A stretch of DNA of 64,000 bases from Hysterangium stoloniferum (taxonomy: Eukaryota; Basidiomycota; Agaricomycetes; Hysterangiales; Hysterangiaceae): NCBI GenBank assembly GCA_015178975.1, contig WHVD01000010.1, forward strand, positions 992,001-1,056,000, given 5' to 3'. Positions 23,458 through 36,309 of this stretch are shown here, in pieces (position 1 is the first letter of the stretch; each line of letters begins with the position of its first letter). The notes under the pieces were generated by a model, which was given only the letters and a program-made list of their open reading frames with translations, was not told the origin of the DNA and ran no database searches. A program made the translations under genes and the position numbers.

Positions 23458-25486
23458 CGGCGCTTCGAGCTGTGGGTGTCAATGGGTGCAATAGTGGAGA
23501 CAGTCAACATTGTTATCATTGCCGGGGGGGATGAGGACGGAAAGAGAATCATATAATGAGACAAATAGTCCACACCGCCATTGGCATAGTTGAACAGGGA
23601 GAGAGAACTTGGACAGAGTCAGACAGTAGCAACGAGATAAGCTGGAGGATGTCCGATGTATTTGTTAGAGATATGTGTTTTGGCCCTCTGTCAACGGTCA
23701 AAGGAACCACGGAAAATTTCTGAGTACATAAGCTCCATAACGGCGGGCAGTGTAATACTAAATCCTAATCCCAGTCCAGAACTAACATTGTCAAATAGAC
23801 TGGCAGTGAGAAGGCCTGCTGTATGCTAGTCATCAGTCAGTGACGTGGATGGCGGTCGGTGAGCCGTAGAGGCCTACTCTGTTGGGAGTGCGAATAGGGG
23901 TTTTGGTGAATTATTCCAACGCCTGGCCACTCCAAAGAAGATATACAGAGAGACTATTGTTGAGGCTCAGTTCAAGTCCATGGAATAATCTGGAAGGAGG
24001 GAGATGTCATTGTTTTGAGTCCTGGACGTAGCGGCGTCCGACAGCGAGTTTGAGTTCTGACCGACCCCACGATAAAATATCAACCCAGCATCAAGTAGTG
24101 CGCAAAAACGAAGTTAACGTCAAGAAGGAATTCGCGGTCGACATATGCCTAATACAACCGCAAGAGCACTTAAGACGGTCAAGGACACAGACTCGAACCA
24201 GCTTGCCTGCGGGAAGGGATTAGGGTGGAGAATCGAGATTGTTTCAGTGAGCTACAAGACGTGGACTCACCGCCATTACCGTATATAGTAATATAGGGCG
24301 CTTATGGAGGGGACGTGTCGCCGGAGGCAACATAAAAAAGCCGGTGCAGCATCAAGTAGTGCGCAAAACGAGGTTAACGTCTAGAATGACTCCGTGGTCG
24401 ACATGCTAATAAATCGCAATAGCAATTAAGATGGTCAAGGATGCAAATTTCGACCGGCTTTCCTTGCATGGACAGAGGGATGAGGATGGAGAATCAAAAT
24501 GTCACGTGGTGTGGGCGTGAGCTTCTTGACATCTATCAGCTTCTGGAAGGGGCGTGCCACCGGAGTCAACACTATGCGGAAGAAAGTCTGTTGCCTCCGG
24601 ACTATGGGTGCCTGTGTGGAAGATGTCAATTTAATCCAGTCGCTGAAATAATCTCCACTCTCCACCCTAATCCCATTCCCAGGCAAGCTGGTTGGAGTCT
24701 GCGTCCTTGAATATCTTAATTGCACTTGCGGTTGTATTAGGCACACGTCGACCACGAATTCATTCTAGACATTAACTTGCGCACCACTGGATGCTGCACC
24801 GGCTTTTTATCGTTGGTCGGTCGGAATCTAAATTACTATTGAACACACTGCAGGATACTGCGCTATCTAGACTACAAATGACGGCGTCGCCCTCTCTTCA
24901 GATTATTCTTCGCATGGTATCCAAGCTTGATCTAAACCAACACGTATCCGCTATGTTGACAAGAACGAGCGTCAGAAAATCAACGGTGATTAGGTGGCCA
25001 CCTTCCGGAGAACACTGGCCCATTTTGCTTGAGCTTTCCTCTCATCACCACGTTTTCATCAATGGGTCGCATTCCATCGTGAGCCTTCAATGTACTTTAG
25101 TCTTTTGGCTCTTGTGAAGGACTATGGCTTCGTGTTTACCCGCCCGGACTGCTCATGGCTTCGACTATCTCCTCAGCTAAGGACAGACGAATAATACAGC
25201 AAATTCGCCCAGTGTTCTATTTTCCAGCTTAGGCAGGTCTCATGGGTGTCTAAAGACTGATCCAGCCCTTGCTTTTATCCTTGCTAGTCTTAAGGATCCA
25301 TTCTTGCGCCAAGTCTCCCCAGAATAACCAATGATTACTTATCAATTCTCCAGCTTTCATCGTTTTCCTTTCCTTTGAAAAAGTATTATATTCGGGCGGC
25401 TATCGACATGGGCGATCGTGGTGTTCTATGGGTCGTTCAATGCTCCGTAAACAACTAGCCCGCCTTGATCATCCGGTAAAGACAGA
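23458..25486. repeat. Divergent spacer of module 2 with inverted and direct arms
   Basis: The sequence CAGCATCAAGTAGTGCGCAA, followed by AGGTTAACGTC and GTCGAC, occurs as direct copies at about 24090-24230 and 24350-24490. An inverted copy lies at about 24640-24835 (GTCGACCACGAATTCATTC, then ATTAACTTGCGCACCA). The spacer is therefore an imperfect palindrome centred near 24560. It should contain both divergent promoters. No gene is seen. Confidence 0.7.
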
Positions 25487-26689
25487 ATGTCGTCTATCTC
25501 CTCAAATGACTCCGTCTCGTCTGTCATAATGACGCCTTTTCTCGCTTCGGACGCCATATATAGCAATCCTTTGCCTATATCGACTCCCCCCGTGTCCAAC
25601 ATATTTCTAGATGGAAATACACCCGCGGTTGTTACTAGGCTAGATGAGCACATGCTAGCGTGGGGAGGATATTCCAATGTCTACCGAGGAATGTTAACCA
25701 TTACCGAGGGGCCTACTATCCCAGTGAGTAAAATCTCCTCCCGAATATTTTCCTATCTGCCATAATATCTATATACAGGTTGCTATCAAGGAATTGCGTT
25801 TCTTTGTGCACAAGGACATGGCGAAGGTATATTTTTCCATTTATACTCTGAATTATTAATGAAATATGCATCAGAGCCTTGACCGAGAGGTCCGCTGTTG
25901 GAGACCTCTTCAGCACAAAAATATCGCCCGCTTTATCGGTGTGCAATATCAGCCGAATGGCTCCCCAGCCCTCATATCTCTTTGGTACAAAAATGGTGCA
26001 TCGGACAAGTATCTCCAGGCAAACCCTCAAATCAACCGCATGACTATCGTATGCAATTTATGCCATAGCTATCGAATGCCCTGGCTTATTTCTCCTTTGT
26101 TCCAGATTAAAGGTATAGCAGATGGCCTGGAGTATCTTCACGAGCACGCTGTCATCCACGGAGATCTAAAAGGGGTCGGCCACTTTTTTGAAAGGTTTAT
26201 GTTCGACTATCTAATGTCATCACTTCAGGCAAATATTCTTATAGGTGATGACGACACTGCAAAGATAACGGATTTTGGCTTGTCACGCATTCTGGATCAG
26301 CGAGGATTTACTAGTAGCACTTTTAAAACGACTGTTAGATGGTGCGCACCAGAGCTGCTGCTATCTTCCGGACCTACGAAGGAGGGTGATATCTACGCAT
26401 TTGCTACTACAGTCGGCGAGGCACGTACTGGAAACTTTCGCAAATATGAGCGGTTCGATAACGTCTGATATTTTCACTGCAGCTACTGTGCGGTGCGAAG
26501 CCGCATATGAAAATCGGATCGGATCATGTTTTTATGGAAGTTTTCAAGTACAAGCGACAGCCATTCGAACGTCATGATATTCCCTGTTCGGACGAACTTT
26601 GGTCTCTGCTCGCGAGCTGCTGGATGGATCCAGCTTCGCGCCCTACTATTCAAGAAGTCAGAGTGCAACTCGAAAGGATGACTGCATGA
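25487..26689 (+). CDS. Protein kinase B2, module 2
   Basis: Six exons: 25487-25723, 25779-25826, 25875-26048, 26106-26174, 26229-26420 and 26483-26689, giving 308 aa. Gly loop WGGYSNVYRG, VAIKELR, DREVRCW (alpha-C Glu), HGDLKGANIL, DFGLSR and WCAPELL are present. The donor of intron 5 reads GAG|GCACGT, so splicing needs a GC-AG intron; B1 has GT at this place. An upstream ATG at 25408 opens a 16-codon frame (MGDRGVL...) ending before the main start and conserved in B3 and B4, a possible uORF. It is very close to B3 along its whole length. Confidence 0.85.
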
Positions 26690-28399
26690 CCGTCCCTTCT
26701 TTTACCCACTCGCTTCATTCATAATCCCCCTTTCATCTTCGTCTGTTGATATCTGTTATGTCATCGTGCCATGCAATAGCTCAATCATCGAGCTTCCTTG
26801 TTGTATTTATATACGTACTGCATCTGAAGAACAATGCTGGATGTATTGGAGGTACTGTGAACTGGTGTATTTTTAGACAGTTGTGCAGGTAAGTTATGTT
26901 TGTCTGTAATCGATGAGTTCAATATTTTATTTACCAGTGTTATGTTGGAAGTACAATTTTATCATCAAGCTCCAGAGCTTCGTGGCATTCGGGTGTCTCA
27001 CAGGTTCTTTCTCATAGCAAGTCACAAGGTCAACTCGGTGCCAACCCATACGATATGTCATTAATCTACCAGAATCTGACGTCGGCTGTCCCTTTCGGTT
27101 TTGAGACTCTCACGTCTCCGGATTCCCAAAGACCACATTCGCCCCTTCTCTACGTCATATATTCTTCACGCTCCGTTGTGCCTCCGGTGAAGCCAAAGAA
27201 TTATTGCCGTGGAGAGTTACTTTGAGAAAAATGGCTCCAGGCAGATTACTCCTGAACTTCTTTTCATATGGTTTCACATGCATACCCGCCCACCTTCGTA
27301 TCAAAATCATCAATTCCTTTGGTCACAGATAATAATGAATATGGGCCAAGCTTGTCCCTGCATATCCTTCCTAAAAAATGTCTCGGGGGCATAATGCAGA
27401 ATGTAATCTCTATACTCGCCATTGTGTACACTCATATAAAATTCACCCCTCTGTGAACCGTTTTCATCAGGAAAGCTAAACATCTGTCAAGTCTGACTCG
27501 AAAGTCAAGGCCACGCAAGAGTACTATGACGTTTTTTTAAATATTTATTTAAATATGATATCTGTTATAGTGTTCTGCACAAATCTGCACGGTCAGTCAC
27601 CCGAGAAAGAAAGCTTTATAAATGTATTTGTATTTAGTTTTGGCCAACATCTACGTATGTTCCTTGAACGCCTCGTATTTGGCGGAATATTGATATAATG
27701 CTTGAAATGGACTTAGTGATAATAACATGATCTTAGGTTAGTCCTGTGACATTCCTATACCAGCAATAGATATTTCTTATCCCGGATAAAAGACGAGATG
27801 CATGGGACCACTATAGGTTAGGGAGTCTAGATAGTGGGTGTAGACATTCCCAAATCCCTGATGTGAGACGTCCCCGGGTTTTACTGAACAAGCCGGTCTA
27901 GGTGTCTTGTGTACAAAAGTGGGGTTTCCTAGTTTCACATCGTAACTAATATAGTACCGAGAAGACATGACTTACTAGGAGCCAGGTGACTATTCCCAAA
28001 TAAAACAACACAAATAATGAGATGTGTTTTAACAGCCCTGTATCGAATCGTTAGTAGAGAAAGCTACCTTTCGGTGTATCATCATTAAAGTACTATAAAT
28101 ATATATTTAAGTACGTAGAATTATTCTCGTCAGGGACCGGCTTTGCTGGCTCAATAGTAATAATGAGTTTGGAGTTCATAATCATAGGACGCTTCGAAAA
28201 TCATCAGATATGGCAATAAGAACTCGAAAGTCTTTCGAGAGATACCGAGGGTCCACGGGATTGGCATTCGCTCGTTTCGAAATGAAAATCAGGTATGTTC
28301 CATGAAGGCCACATATACAAGCTCATTTCATGTATTATTTACCAATTTCTAACAGCCTAGATACACTTATATATACGACTAACAATATTTTTCAAAGCC
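26690..28399. other. Spacer between modules 2 and 3, part of the amplified unit
   Basis: Matches 33073-34890 and 39110-41000 in order, so it belongs to the repeated module. It holds a decayed shared reading frame (about 26950-27450) and a conserved tail (about 27600-27740). No intact gene. Confidence 0.55.
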
Positions 28400-29705
28400 C
28401 TATAGAATGGAACCCCACCCCTCCAAAACTCGTCTCACGTCCTCAATCTTCGGTCTCCTCTCCGTCTCATCCCAACAACACTCCAAGAGACGCCATACCC
28501 GTGCAGGTTCACATACGTCACCCCTCATAGGACCTGCAAAATCCCTTGGGTTGGCACCAATACACACTGCGGCATGCCGACCGTAGGGAGTAGCAGGCAG
28601 TGAGGCAAACGGAGGAGATCCAGTGAGTAACTAGATAGTTCAAGCATGTGTGAGAAACGGGGGAGGTGTGCGAGACAGGGAATTCGCTATACCTCAAGAA
28701 TGGTACTGCCAAATGCGTAAATGTCGCTTGACTTTGTGCGGAGAGCGCCTTCGATGAGGAGTTCAGGTGCACACCAACATAAAGATGTACCAGATGGGTG
28801 GTAGGTGTCTTCGTCTTGTGTATCTGATAGGATACGTGAGAGACCAAAGTCGATTATGCGGGCGTGGCCGGTATCGTCGATCATAATGTTCGCCTATGTG
28901 GCGGGCATTGGTTTCGTTAACGGGACAAAAATGTAGTGAACAACTTACACTTTTCAGGTCTCCATGAACAATACCCCGATCGTGCATAAACTGAATACCA
29001 GATGCCACTTCCAATATCTTAAAAAAAAATAAAACCATAAAATTACGTAAGGCGATGTCACTGCAGTTGCAAAAATGCATACCAGAGGTAACGGGTCGAC
29101 AGTAGGGTGGTTATTGAAATATTCGGAAATAGAGCCATTGGAATACCAGGGAAATATTAATTGAGGTGCAGTGGGATAGTTCTGGATACCGAAGAGGGGG
29201 GTGATGTGAGGGTGTCCTAGGAGGAGCCTGAGACAGCAATTGACTTCGTGATTGAATCGCTGGAGATTTTTGATGTACGTGTGAATGGAGAATTTAGAGA
29301 AACAGTGAAAAAACTGACTTTTATGGTATTTTCGATTTCAGTGCGGGGTAGAAGGAATATTTTCATAGCGACCTGACATTTTCTTCATTAAATGACTGGA
29401 ATGAATTTTATTATGTGACATACGGGGATACAAGGACCGTCTTGTGTACACATTTTTGCCTTCCAAATATTCGCAGAGCCGCCCATGGCAACTGGAACGT
29501 CGCCGACGGGAGTAATGTACACAGTAGGCAGTTTCGCAGGTTTCGTGTTTATACATTGGATTGGATTACCTCCATATAAAAGGTGCCAGGCTTCAGAAGA
29601 AAGCTCAACTGGGAGATGAGTAGTTGATTCCATTATTATTTGGGGTATTGGACCAAATGCGGGGTAATAGGTTGTGGGCAACGGCGCTGGAGCTGTGGGT
29701 GTCAA
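28400..29705 (-). CDS. Protein kinase A3, module 3
   Basis: Six exons on the minus strand: 29705-29424, 29372-29319, 29259-29083, 29017-28949, 28893-28693 and 28630-28400, up to 337 aa. Introns are GT-AG. Motifs: MGGSANIWKA, VAMKIF (beta-3 lysine kept), HEVNCC, HGDLKS, DFGLSRIL, WCAPELL, and a C-lobe ending in RVLEGWGSIL. The alternative start at 29633 (MESTTHLPVEL) aligns with the other type-A proteins. The exon-6 tail differs from A2 at a number of residues, so paralogues are diverging at the protein level. Divergent partner: 31885. Confidence 0.86.
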
Positions 29706-31884
29706 TGGGTGTATTAGTGGAGACAGTGAACATTGTTATCATTGCCGGGGGAGATGAGGGCGGAAAGGTAATCATATAGAGAGACAAATGGTCCACATCG
29801 CCATTGGCGTAGTTCGACAGAGACAGCGGACATCGATAAAGTAAGATAGCGAACGACGGCGGATAGTAATAGTAGGCAAGAGCTAAGCTGGAGGACATCC
29901 GATGCGTTGCTAGAGATCATGTGTTTTGGCCTTCTGTCAACGGTCGAAGTAACCCTGGAAAGGTTGTAATCACATAACCACGGTGGGTATTGTAATGTTA
30001 AATCCTGGTGACAGTCTAAGACTAACACTGTCAAATAAAATTGCCAGTGAGCAGGCCTGATTTATGTTAGGCATAAAAGTCGGTCGGTGACGTGGGTGGC
30101 GGTCGGTGAGCTGTAGAGTCATACTCCTTTGGGAGGTGCGAATGGGAGCTTTGATGAATGATTCCAAGGCTTGGTCATGAAGATACACACACAGAGTATT
30201 GTTGAGGTTCAGTTCAAGAATATAGAATAATCTGGGAGGAAGGAGATGGCATTGTTTTGAGTCCCTGACGTAGCGGCGTCCGACAGTGATTTGAGTTCTG
30301 ACCGACCTACGATAAAAAAACCAATCCAGCATCAAGTAGTAGGCAAAATGAGGTTAACGTCCAGAAGGAATTCGCGGTCGACATATGCCTAATATAACTG
30401 CAATAGCAATTAGGGCGGTCAAGGACCGCAGATTCTGAATGGCTTGCTCGCCTGGACAGAAGGGTGAACCGCTTTTGGCCTGATAATGGTGGGGTTCCCA
30501 CCACCTGATACCGGTAAAAAATGTACACCAATACGGACACCAGCTTCGAAGTGGGTAGTTCCTAGCTGGAAGGCACAGAGGATACACAACATATTGTTAC
30601 AATATGCTGGCAACTCAGCAGAATTTACATGCACGGAGTTATGGGCGCCTGTGTCCCATCATGTCTGACTATGACGTTTGATCAAGCGCAGTACAGCTTG
30701 GCACGCACAGACGCCTCGCCACGCACAGACGCCTCGCCACGCACAGACGCCTCGCCACGCACAGACGCCTCGCCACGCACAGACGCCTCCGTACATGATC
30801 CCTCGGCCGGATGCAGCTTATGATGGTACACAGGCGCCCATAACTCTGTGCATTTTCAAATTTGCTGAGAGTTGCCAGCATATTGTAACAATATCTCGTG
30901 TATCCTCTGCCTTCTACCTAAGATACTATCCGCTTCGAAGTTGGTGTTGGTGTACATTTTTTATTGGTATCAGGTCACAGGCGCCAAGAGTTTTCATTGA
31001 AAAGCCTTTTGAAACTGGCAGGCGGAGAGCGAATTGTTTTGGCTGGTTAGTTATAGTTATACTCAGTGATCATCTGCTGCACCCTTATCCCACAAGACCA
31101 ACTGGTGAGCATCATCCCTTGTCCTTCATAGTCGCTCTTGCAGCTGTACTGGTCCATGTCGACTGCTATTCCTTCTAGATAATAAACCCTGTCTAAGTAC
31201 TTCGTATTCCACAGTCGGAGGTCAAATCGTCTTTATGTCTCCTGGACTCAAAACAGCATTTTCGCTCTCTTTTCAAGTTATTCTTCACACATGAAATTGA
31301 TGCTCGATCTCAACTAGCACGTATCCGCTCTGTTGACAAGAATGAACGTCAGAAAATCAACTGTGGACAGGTGGTAACCTTCCGGAGGACACCGACCCAC
31401 ATTCATCACTTCAACCAAACGAGTATGCTTGAGCTTTCCTCTTATGGCCACATTTCTATTAGTGGATCGCATTGCATCGTGAGCCTTCAATGTCCTTTGA
31501 TCCATTCGCTCTGTAAAGGACTATGGATTCATGATTTTTCGGCTGTGGCTTCGGCTATCTCCCTAGCTAAGGATAGGCGAATAATACAGCAAATCCGCCC
31601 AGTGTTCTACCCTCTGTCTTCTTGACCACTGTCTCATGGGTGTCTAAAGACTGGTCCAGCCGCTGCCTTTATCTTTGCTGTCTAAGGCTCTGCACTTGTT
31701 TCAAGTCTTACAGAATAACTAATGATTGTTTGTCGGTTCTCCAGCTTTCATCGTTTTGCTTTTCTTTGAAAAAAGTATTAAAAACGGGCGCTATCGACAT
31801 GGGCGATTGTGGTGTTTTATGGGTTGTTTGCTGCTAGGGAACTAGCACGCCTCGGTCATCGGTAAAGACATCGGTAAAGACAGA
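29706..31884. repeat. Divergent spacer of module 3: inverted arms around a minisatellite
   Basis: The left arm (about 30330-30660) and right arm (about 30825-31200) are inverted copies. For example, GGTAAAAAATGTACACCAA on the left pairs with TTGGTGTACATTTTTTATTG on the right, and AGAGGATACACAACATATTG pairs with CAATATCTCGTGTATCCTCT. The 18-bp minisatellite at 30700-30790 lies at the centre. No gene is seen. Confidence 0.75.
30700..30790 (+). repeat. 18-bp minisatellite, about 5 copies, at the palindrome centre
   Basis: The unit is CACGCACAGACGCCTCGC in near-perfect array. It lies between the two inverted arms of the spacer. The RTDASP-type ORFs across it are repeat artefacts. Confidence 0.9.
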
Positions 31885-33072
31885 ATGTCGCCCATCTCAA
31901 ATGACTCTGTTTCGCCTTTCGTCATGTCGGACGTCATATATAGAAATCCTGTGCCTGGATCAACTCCCGTCATGCCCAAAATATTTCTAGATGGAAATAC
32001 ACCCGCGGTTGTTACTAGGCTAGATGAGCATATGCTAGCGTGGGGAGGATATTCCAATGTCTACCGAGGAATTTTAACCATTACCGAGGGGTCTACTATC
32101 CCAGTGAGTAAAATCTCTTCCTGAACATTTTTTCACCTGCTATAATATCCATATACAGGTTGCTATCAAGGAATTGCGTCTCGTTGTGAACAAGGACATG
32201 GCGAAGGTATATTTTTCCACTTATACTTTGAATTATTAATGAAATCTGCATCAGAGCCTTGAAAGAGAGGTCCGCTGTTGGAGACCTCTTCAGCACAAAA
32301 ATATCGCTCGCTTCATCGGTGTGCAATATCAGCCGAATGGCTCCCCAGCCCTCATATCTCTTTGGTACAAAAATGGTGCATCGGACAAGTATCTCCAGGC
32401 AAACCCTCAGATCAACCGCATGACTATTGTATGCAATTTATGCCATAGCCATCGAATGCCCTGATTTATTTCTCCTTCGTTCCAGATTAAAGGTATAGCA
32501 GATGGCCTGGAGTATCTTCACGAGCACGCTGTCATCCACGGGGATCTAAAAGGGGTTGGCCACTTTTCTGAAAGGTTTACGTTCGACTATCTAATGTCAT
32601 CACTTCAGGCAAATATTCTTATAGGTGATGACGACACTGCAAAGATAACGGATTTTGGCTTGTCACGCATTCTGGATCAGCGAGGATTTACTAGCAGCAT
32701 TTCTAAAATGACTGTTAGGTGGTGCGCACCAGAGCTGTTGCTATCTTCCGGACCTACGAAGGAGGGTGATATCTACGCATTTGCTACTACAGTCGGCGAG
32801 GCACGTACTCGAAACTTTCGCAAGTATGAGCGGTTCGATAACGTCTGATATTTTCACTGCAGCTACTGTGCGGTGCAAAGCCGCATATGAAAATCAAATC
32901 GGATCATGTTGTTATTACTGAACTTTACAGGAACAAACCACAGCCATTCGAACGTCACGATGTTTCCTGTTCGGACGCACTTTGGTCTCTGCTCGCGAGT
33001 TGCTGGACGGACCCAACTTCGCGTCCTACTATCCAAGAAGTCAGAGCGCAGCTCGAAATAATAAATGCATAA
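31885..33072 (+). CDS. Protein kinase B3, module 3
   Basis: Six exons: 31885-32103, 32159-32206, 32255-32428, 32486-32554, 32609-32800 and 32863-33072, giving 303 aa. Motifs as in B2: WGGYSNVYRG, VAIKELR, EREVRCW, HGDLKGANIL, DFGLSR, WCAPELL, and a C-lobe with LWSLLASCW. Intron 5 has the same GC donor as B2 (GAG|GCACGT). The upstream ATG at 31799 opens a short MGDCGVL frame that stops before the main start. Residues differing from B2 cluster in exon 6. Confidence 0.86.
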
Positions 33073-34890
33073 CCATCCCTGCCTTTCCCCTCTCGTTTCA
33101 TTCACAATCCATTCCCTCTTTCGTCTTCGTCTCCATTGATATTTGCTGTGTTCGTTGTGCTATGCAAAGGCTCGGTCATCGAGCTTCCTTGTTGTATTTA
33201 TATATGTACTGCATCTGAAGAACAATGCTGGATATATTGGAGGTGTTGTGAACTTGTATATTTTTTTAGTCGATTGTGCAGGTGAGTTGTGTTTGTCTGC
33301 GATCTATGTGCGCAATTCATCAGTGTTATGTCGCAAGTACAATGAATGCCGGTGCTTCGGGGTTTTTGCTCGTAGCAAGTCACGAGGTCTGCTCTGCAAT
33401 TTGTGCCAACCTATACGATATGACATTAATCCATCAGAATATGGCGTCGGCTGTCCCTTTCGGTTTTGAGACTCTCACGTCTCCAGATTCCCAAAGACCA
33501 CATTCGCCCCTTCTCTACGTCATATATTCTTCACGTTTCCTTGTGCCTCCAAAGAATTATTGCCGTGGAGAGTCGCTCCAGGCAGTTTACTCCTGAACTT
33601 CCTTTCCTATGGTTTCACATGCATACCCACCCACCATATCAAGATCATCAATTCCTCTGGTCACAGAAAATAATGAATATGGGCCAAGCTTTTCCCTGCA
33701 TATCTTTCCTAAAAATGTCTCGGGGGTATAATGCAGAATTTAATCTCTCTATACTCGCAATTGTGTACACTCACAAAATTTACCAAAATTTACCCCTCTG
33801 TGAACCCGTTTTCATCAGGAAAGCTAAGCGTCTGTCAAGTCTGTTCAAGACGCAAGGTACTATGACGTTTTTTAATATTTATTTAAATATGATTTCTGTT
33901 ATAATAGTCTTTTACCCAAATCTCCACGGTAAATCGCGCGAGAAAGAAACCTTTATAAATGTTTTTTATTTAGTTTTGGCCAACATCTACGTATGTTCCT
34001 TCGTATTTGGCGGAATATGATATAGCGCTTGAAATGGACTATTCTTTAGTCATAATAACATGATCTTAGGTTAGTCCTGTGACAACCCTATACCAGCAAT
34101 AGATATTTCTTATCCCGAATACAATGATGATATGTATGGAACTACTATAGGCTGCAATCTTACAGAATTTACATGCGCAAAGCAACTTAACTGGCTCTAT
34201 TCTTGTCATAGACAGGCTATTGTATGATTGCGTATTGACAGGAATGGCCGAAGACAGCGGAAGAGCTTTAGAGGCAAACTAGATGTGCCATAACATTGGC
34301 TAAGGTGCGAACAAGCCCGCCTAGGTGTTTTGTGTACAAAAGTAGGGTTTCCGAGTTTTACATCGTAACTAATATAGTACGGACGGAAATACACGATTTG
34401 CCCGGAGCCAGTGGGCGAGTATTCCCAAATAAAACAAGACAAATAATGAGATATGTGGTAACAGTCCTGTATCCAATCGTTAGTAGGGAACGCTACCTTC
34501 GGTGTATCATCGCTACGGGGGATTGGCGCCGTTTGGCGTTCGCTCTGGTTTCGAAATGATCTTGAATATCTCAAATCAGGTATGTTCCATCAAGGCCACA
34601 TACAAGCTCATTTCATGTATTATTTACCAATTTATACACCTGATACTGACATATTTTTCGTGATGATTTGTCGGTCGGCGGGGTATGGATGATATGCAAC
34701 GGGATGTGTGATGTGCTGAAAAAATCTTCTGCTTTCATTGCAGCTATTGAGCGGTGAAGTGCCATCAACGCTTCCATCGATCGACTGACTACATGATACT
34801 TATTCATCTAGACCTGAAACCACCTTTTGGAAGATATGATAGATTAAAGACTCCAGCAGATAGCCAGGTTATGTACACCAAAACAATATT
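33073..34890. other. Spacer between modules 3 and 4, part of the amplified unit
   Basis: Homologous to 26690-28399 and 39110-41000. Two overlapping ORFs (33276-33596 and 33466-34020) cover a decayed shared reading frame. Near 34710-34790 a fragment reading like the start of a type-B exon 6 (GCAGCTATTGAGCGGTGAAG) shows an older, broken kinase piece. No intact gene. Confidence 0.5.
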
Positions 34891-34892
34891 TT

Positions 34893-36123
34893 CTATAAAA
34901 CGGAACCCCACCCCTCCAAAACTCTTCTCACGTCCCCAATCTCGGGTCTCCTCTCTTTCTCATCCCAACACCACTCCAAAAGACGCCACACTCGTATAGG
35001 TTCACATATGTCACCCCTCAAAGGACCTGCAAACTCCCTTGGGCTAACACCAATACATACTGCGGCATACCGACCGTAGGCAGTAGGCAGTGACGCATAC
35101 GGCGGAGATCCAGTGAGTACCTAGATAGTTCAAGCATGTGTGAGAAACGGGGGAGGTGTGCGAGACGGGGAATTCGCTATACCTCAAGAATGGTACTGCC
35201 AAATGCGTAAATGTCGCTTGACTTTGTGCAGACAGCGCCTTCAATGAGGAGTTCAGGTGCAGACCACCATAACGATGTACCAGATGGGTGATAAATGTCT
35301 TCGCCTTGTGTATCTGATAGGATACGTGAGAGACCAAAGTCGATTATGCGGGCGTGGCCAGCATCATCGATCATAATGTTCGCCTTTGTGGAGCATTACT
35401 TCCATTAACGGGACGAAAGTCAGTGAACAACTTACACTTTTCAGGTCTCCGTGAACAATACCCCGATCATGCATAAACTGAATACCAGATGCCACTTCCA
35501 ATATCTAAAAAACACCGATCATATTACGTAAGGTGATATGTCACTACTTGAGAAAATACGCACCAGAGTTAACAGGTCGACAGTAGGGTGATTATTAAGA
35601 TAGTGTGAAATAGAGCCATTTGAATACCAGGGAAATATTAATCGAGGTGCAGTTGGATGGTTCTGTTTGCCGAGGAGGGGGGCGATGTGAGGGTGTCCTG
35701 GGAGGAGCCTGAGACAGCAATTGACTTCGTGATTGAATCGCTGGATATTTTTGATGTGCATGTGAATGGAGAATTTAGACAAGCAGTGAGAAAGCTAACC
35801 ATAATTGTATTCTCTATCTCAGTGCGAGGTAGATGGAAAATCTTTAACGCGATCTGATAATGTCACCATTAGATGACTAAAGTGAAATCTATTTCGTGAC
35901 GTACGATGATAGAAGGGCCGTCCTGTATAGATATTTTTACCTTCCAAACATCCGCAGAACCACCTATGGCAACGGGAAGTTCACCGACAGAAGTAATATA
36001 CAAAGTAGGCAGTTTCACAAATTTCTTGTTCGTATGTTGGACTGAATTATCTCCATGAAAAAGGCGCAAGGCTTCAGAAGAAAGTTCAAGTGGTAGAAAA
36101 GTAAGTAATTCCATTTTCATCTT
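34893..36123 (-). CDS. Protein kinase A4, module 4
   Basis: Six exons on the minus strand: 36123-35905, 35853-35800, 35740-35564, 35504-35436, 35383-35183 and 35120-34893, giving 315 aa from MKMELLTFLPLEL. An upstream in-frame ATG at 36309 would add 62 residues, but the shorter start aligns with the paralogues. Gly loop IGGSADVWKV, IALKIF, HEVNCC, HGDLKS and DFGLSRIL are kept. The activation-segment end is WWSAPELL where other copies have WCAPELL, and VCTKSSD replaces LRTKSSD; the effect is unknown. Divergent partner: the truncated gene at 38332. Confidence 0.83.
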
Positions 36124-36309
36124 GAGTATTGAAACGAAGACAGGACGAGCTGAACGGTAGTAAGCAATGGTAGCGGCGCTTCGCCGCAGCGACCAGTGGG
36201 CGTCAGTGGGTGTGATAGTGGAGGCATTGGTATCGTTGTCGGGGGAGATGAATGTGCAAAGGTAAATCTTGTAACAAGACAAGTGGTCCACACTATTGCT
36301 GCGCTCCAC

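Noticed and set aside
30629..31178. ORFs with RTDASP or HAQTPR repeats
   Set aside because: Open on both strands only because an 18-bp unit is a multiple of three; part of a spacer palindrome.
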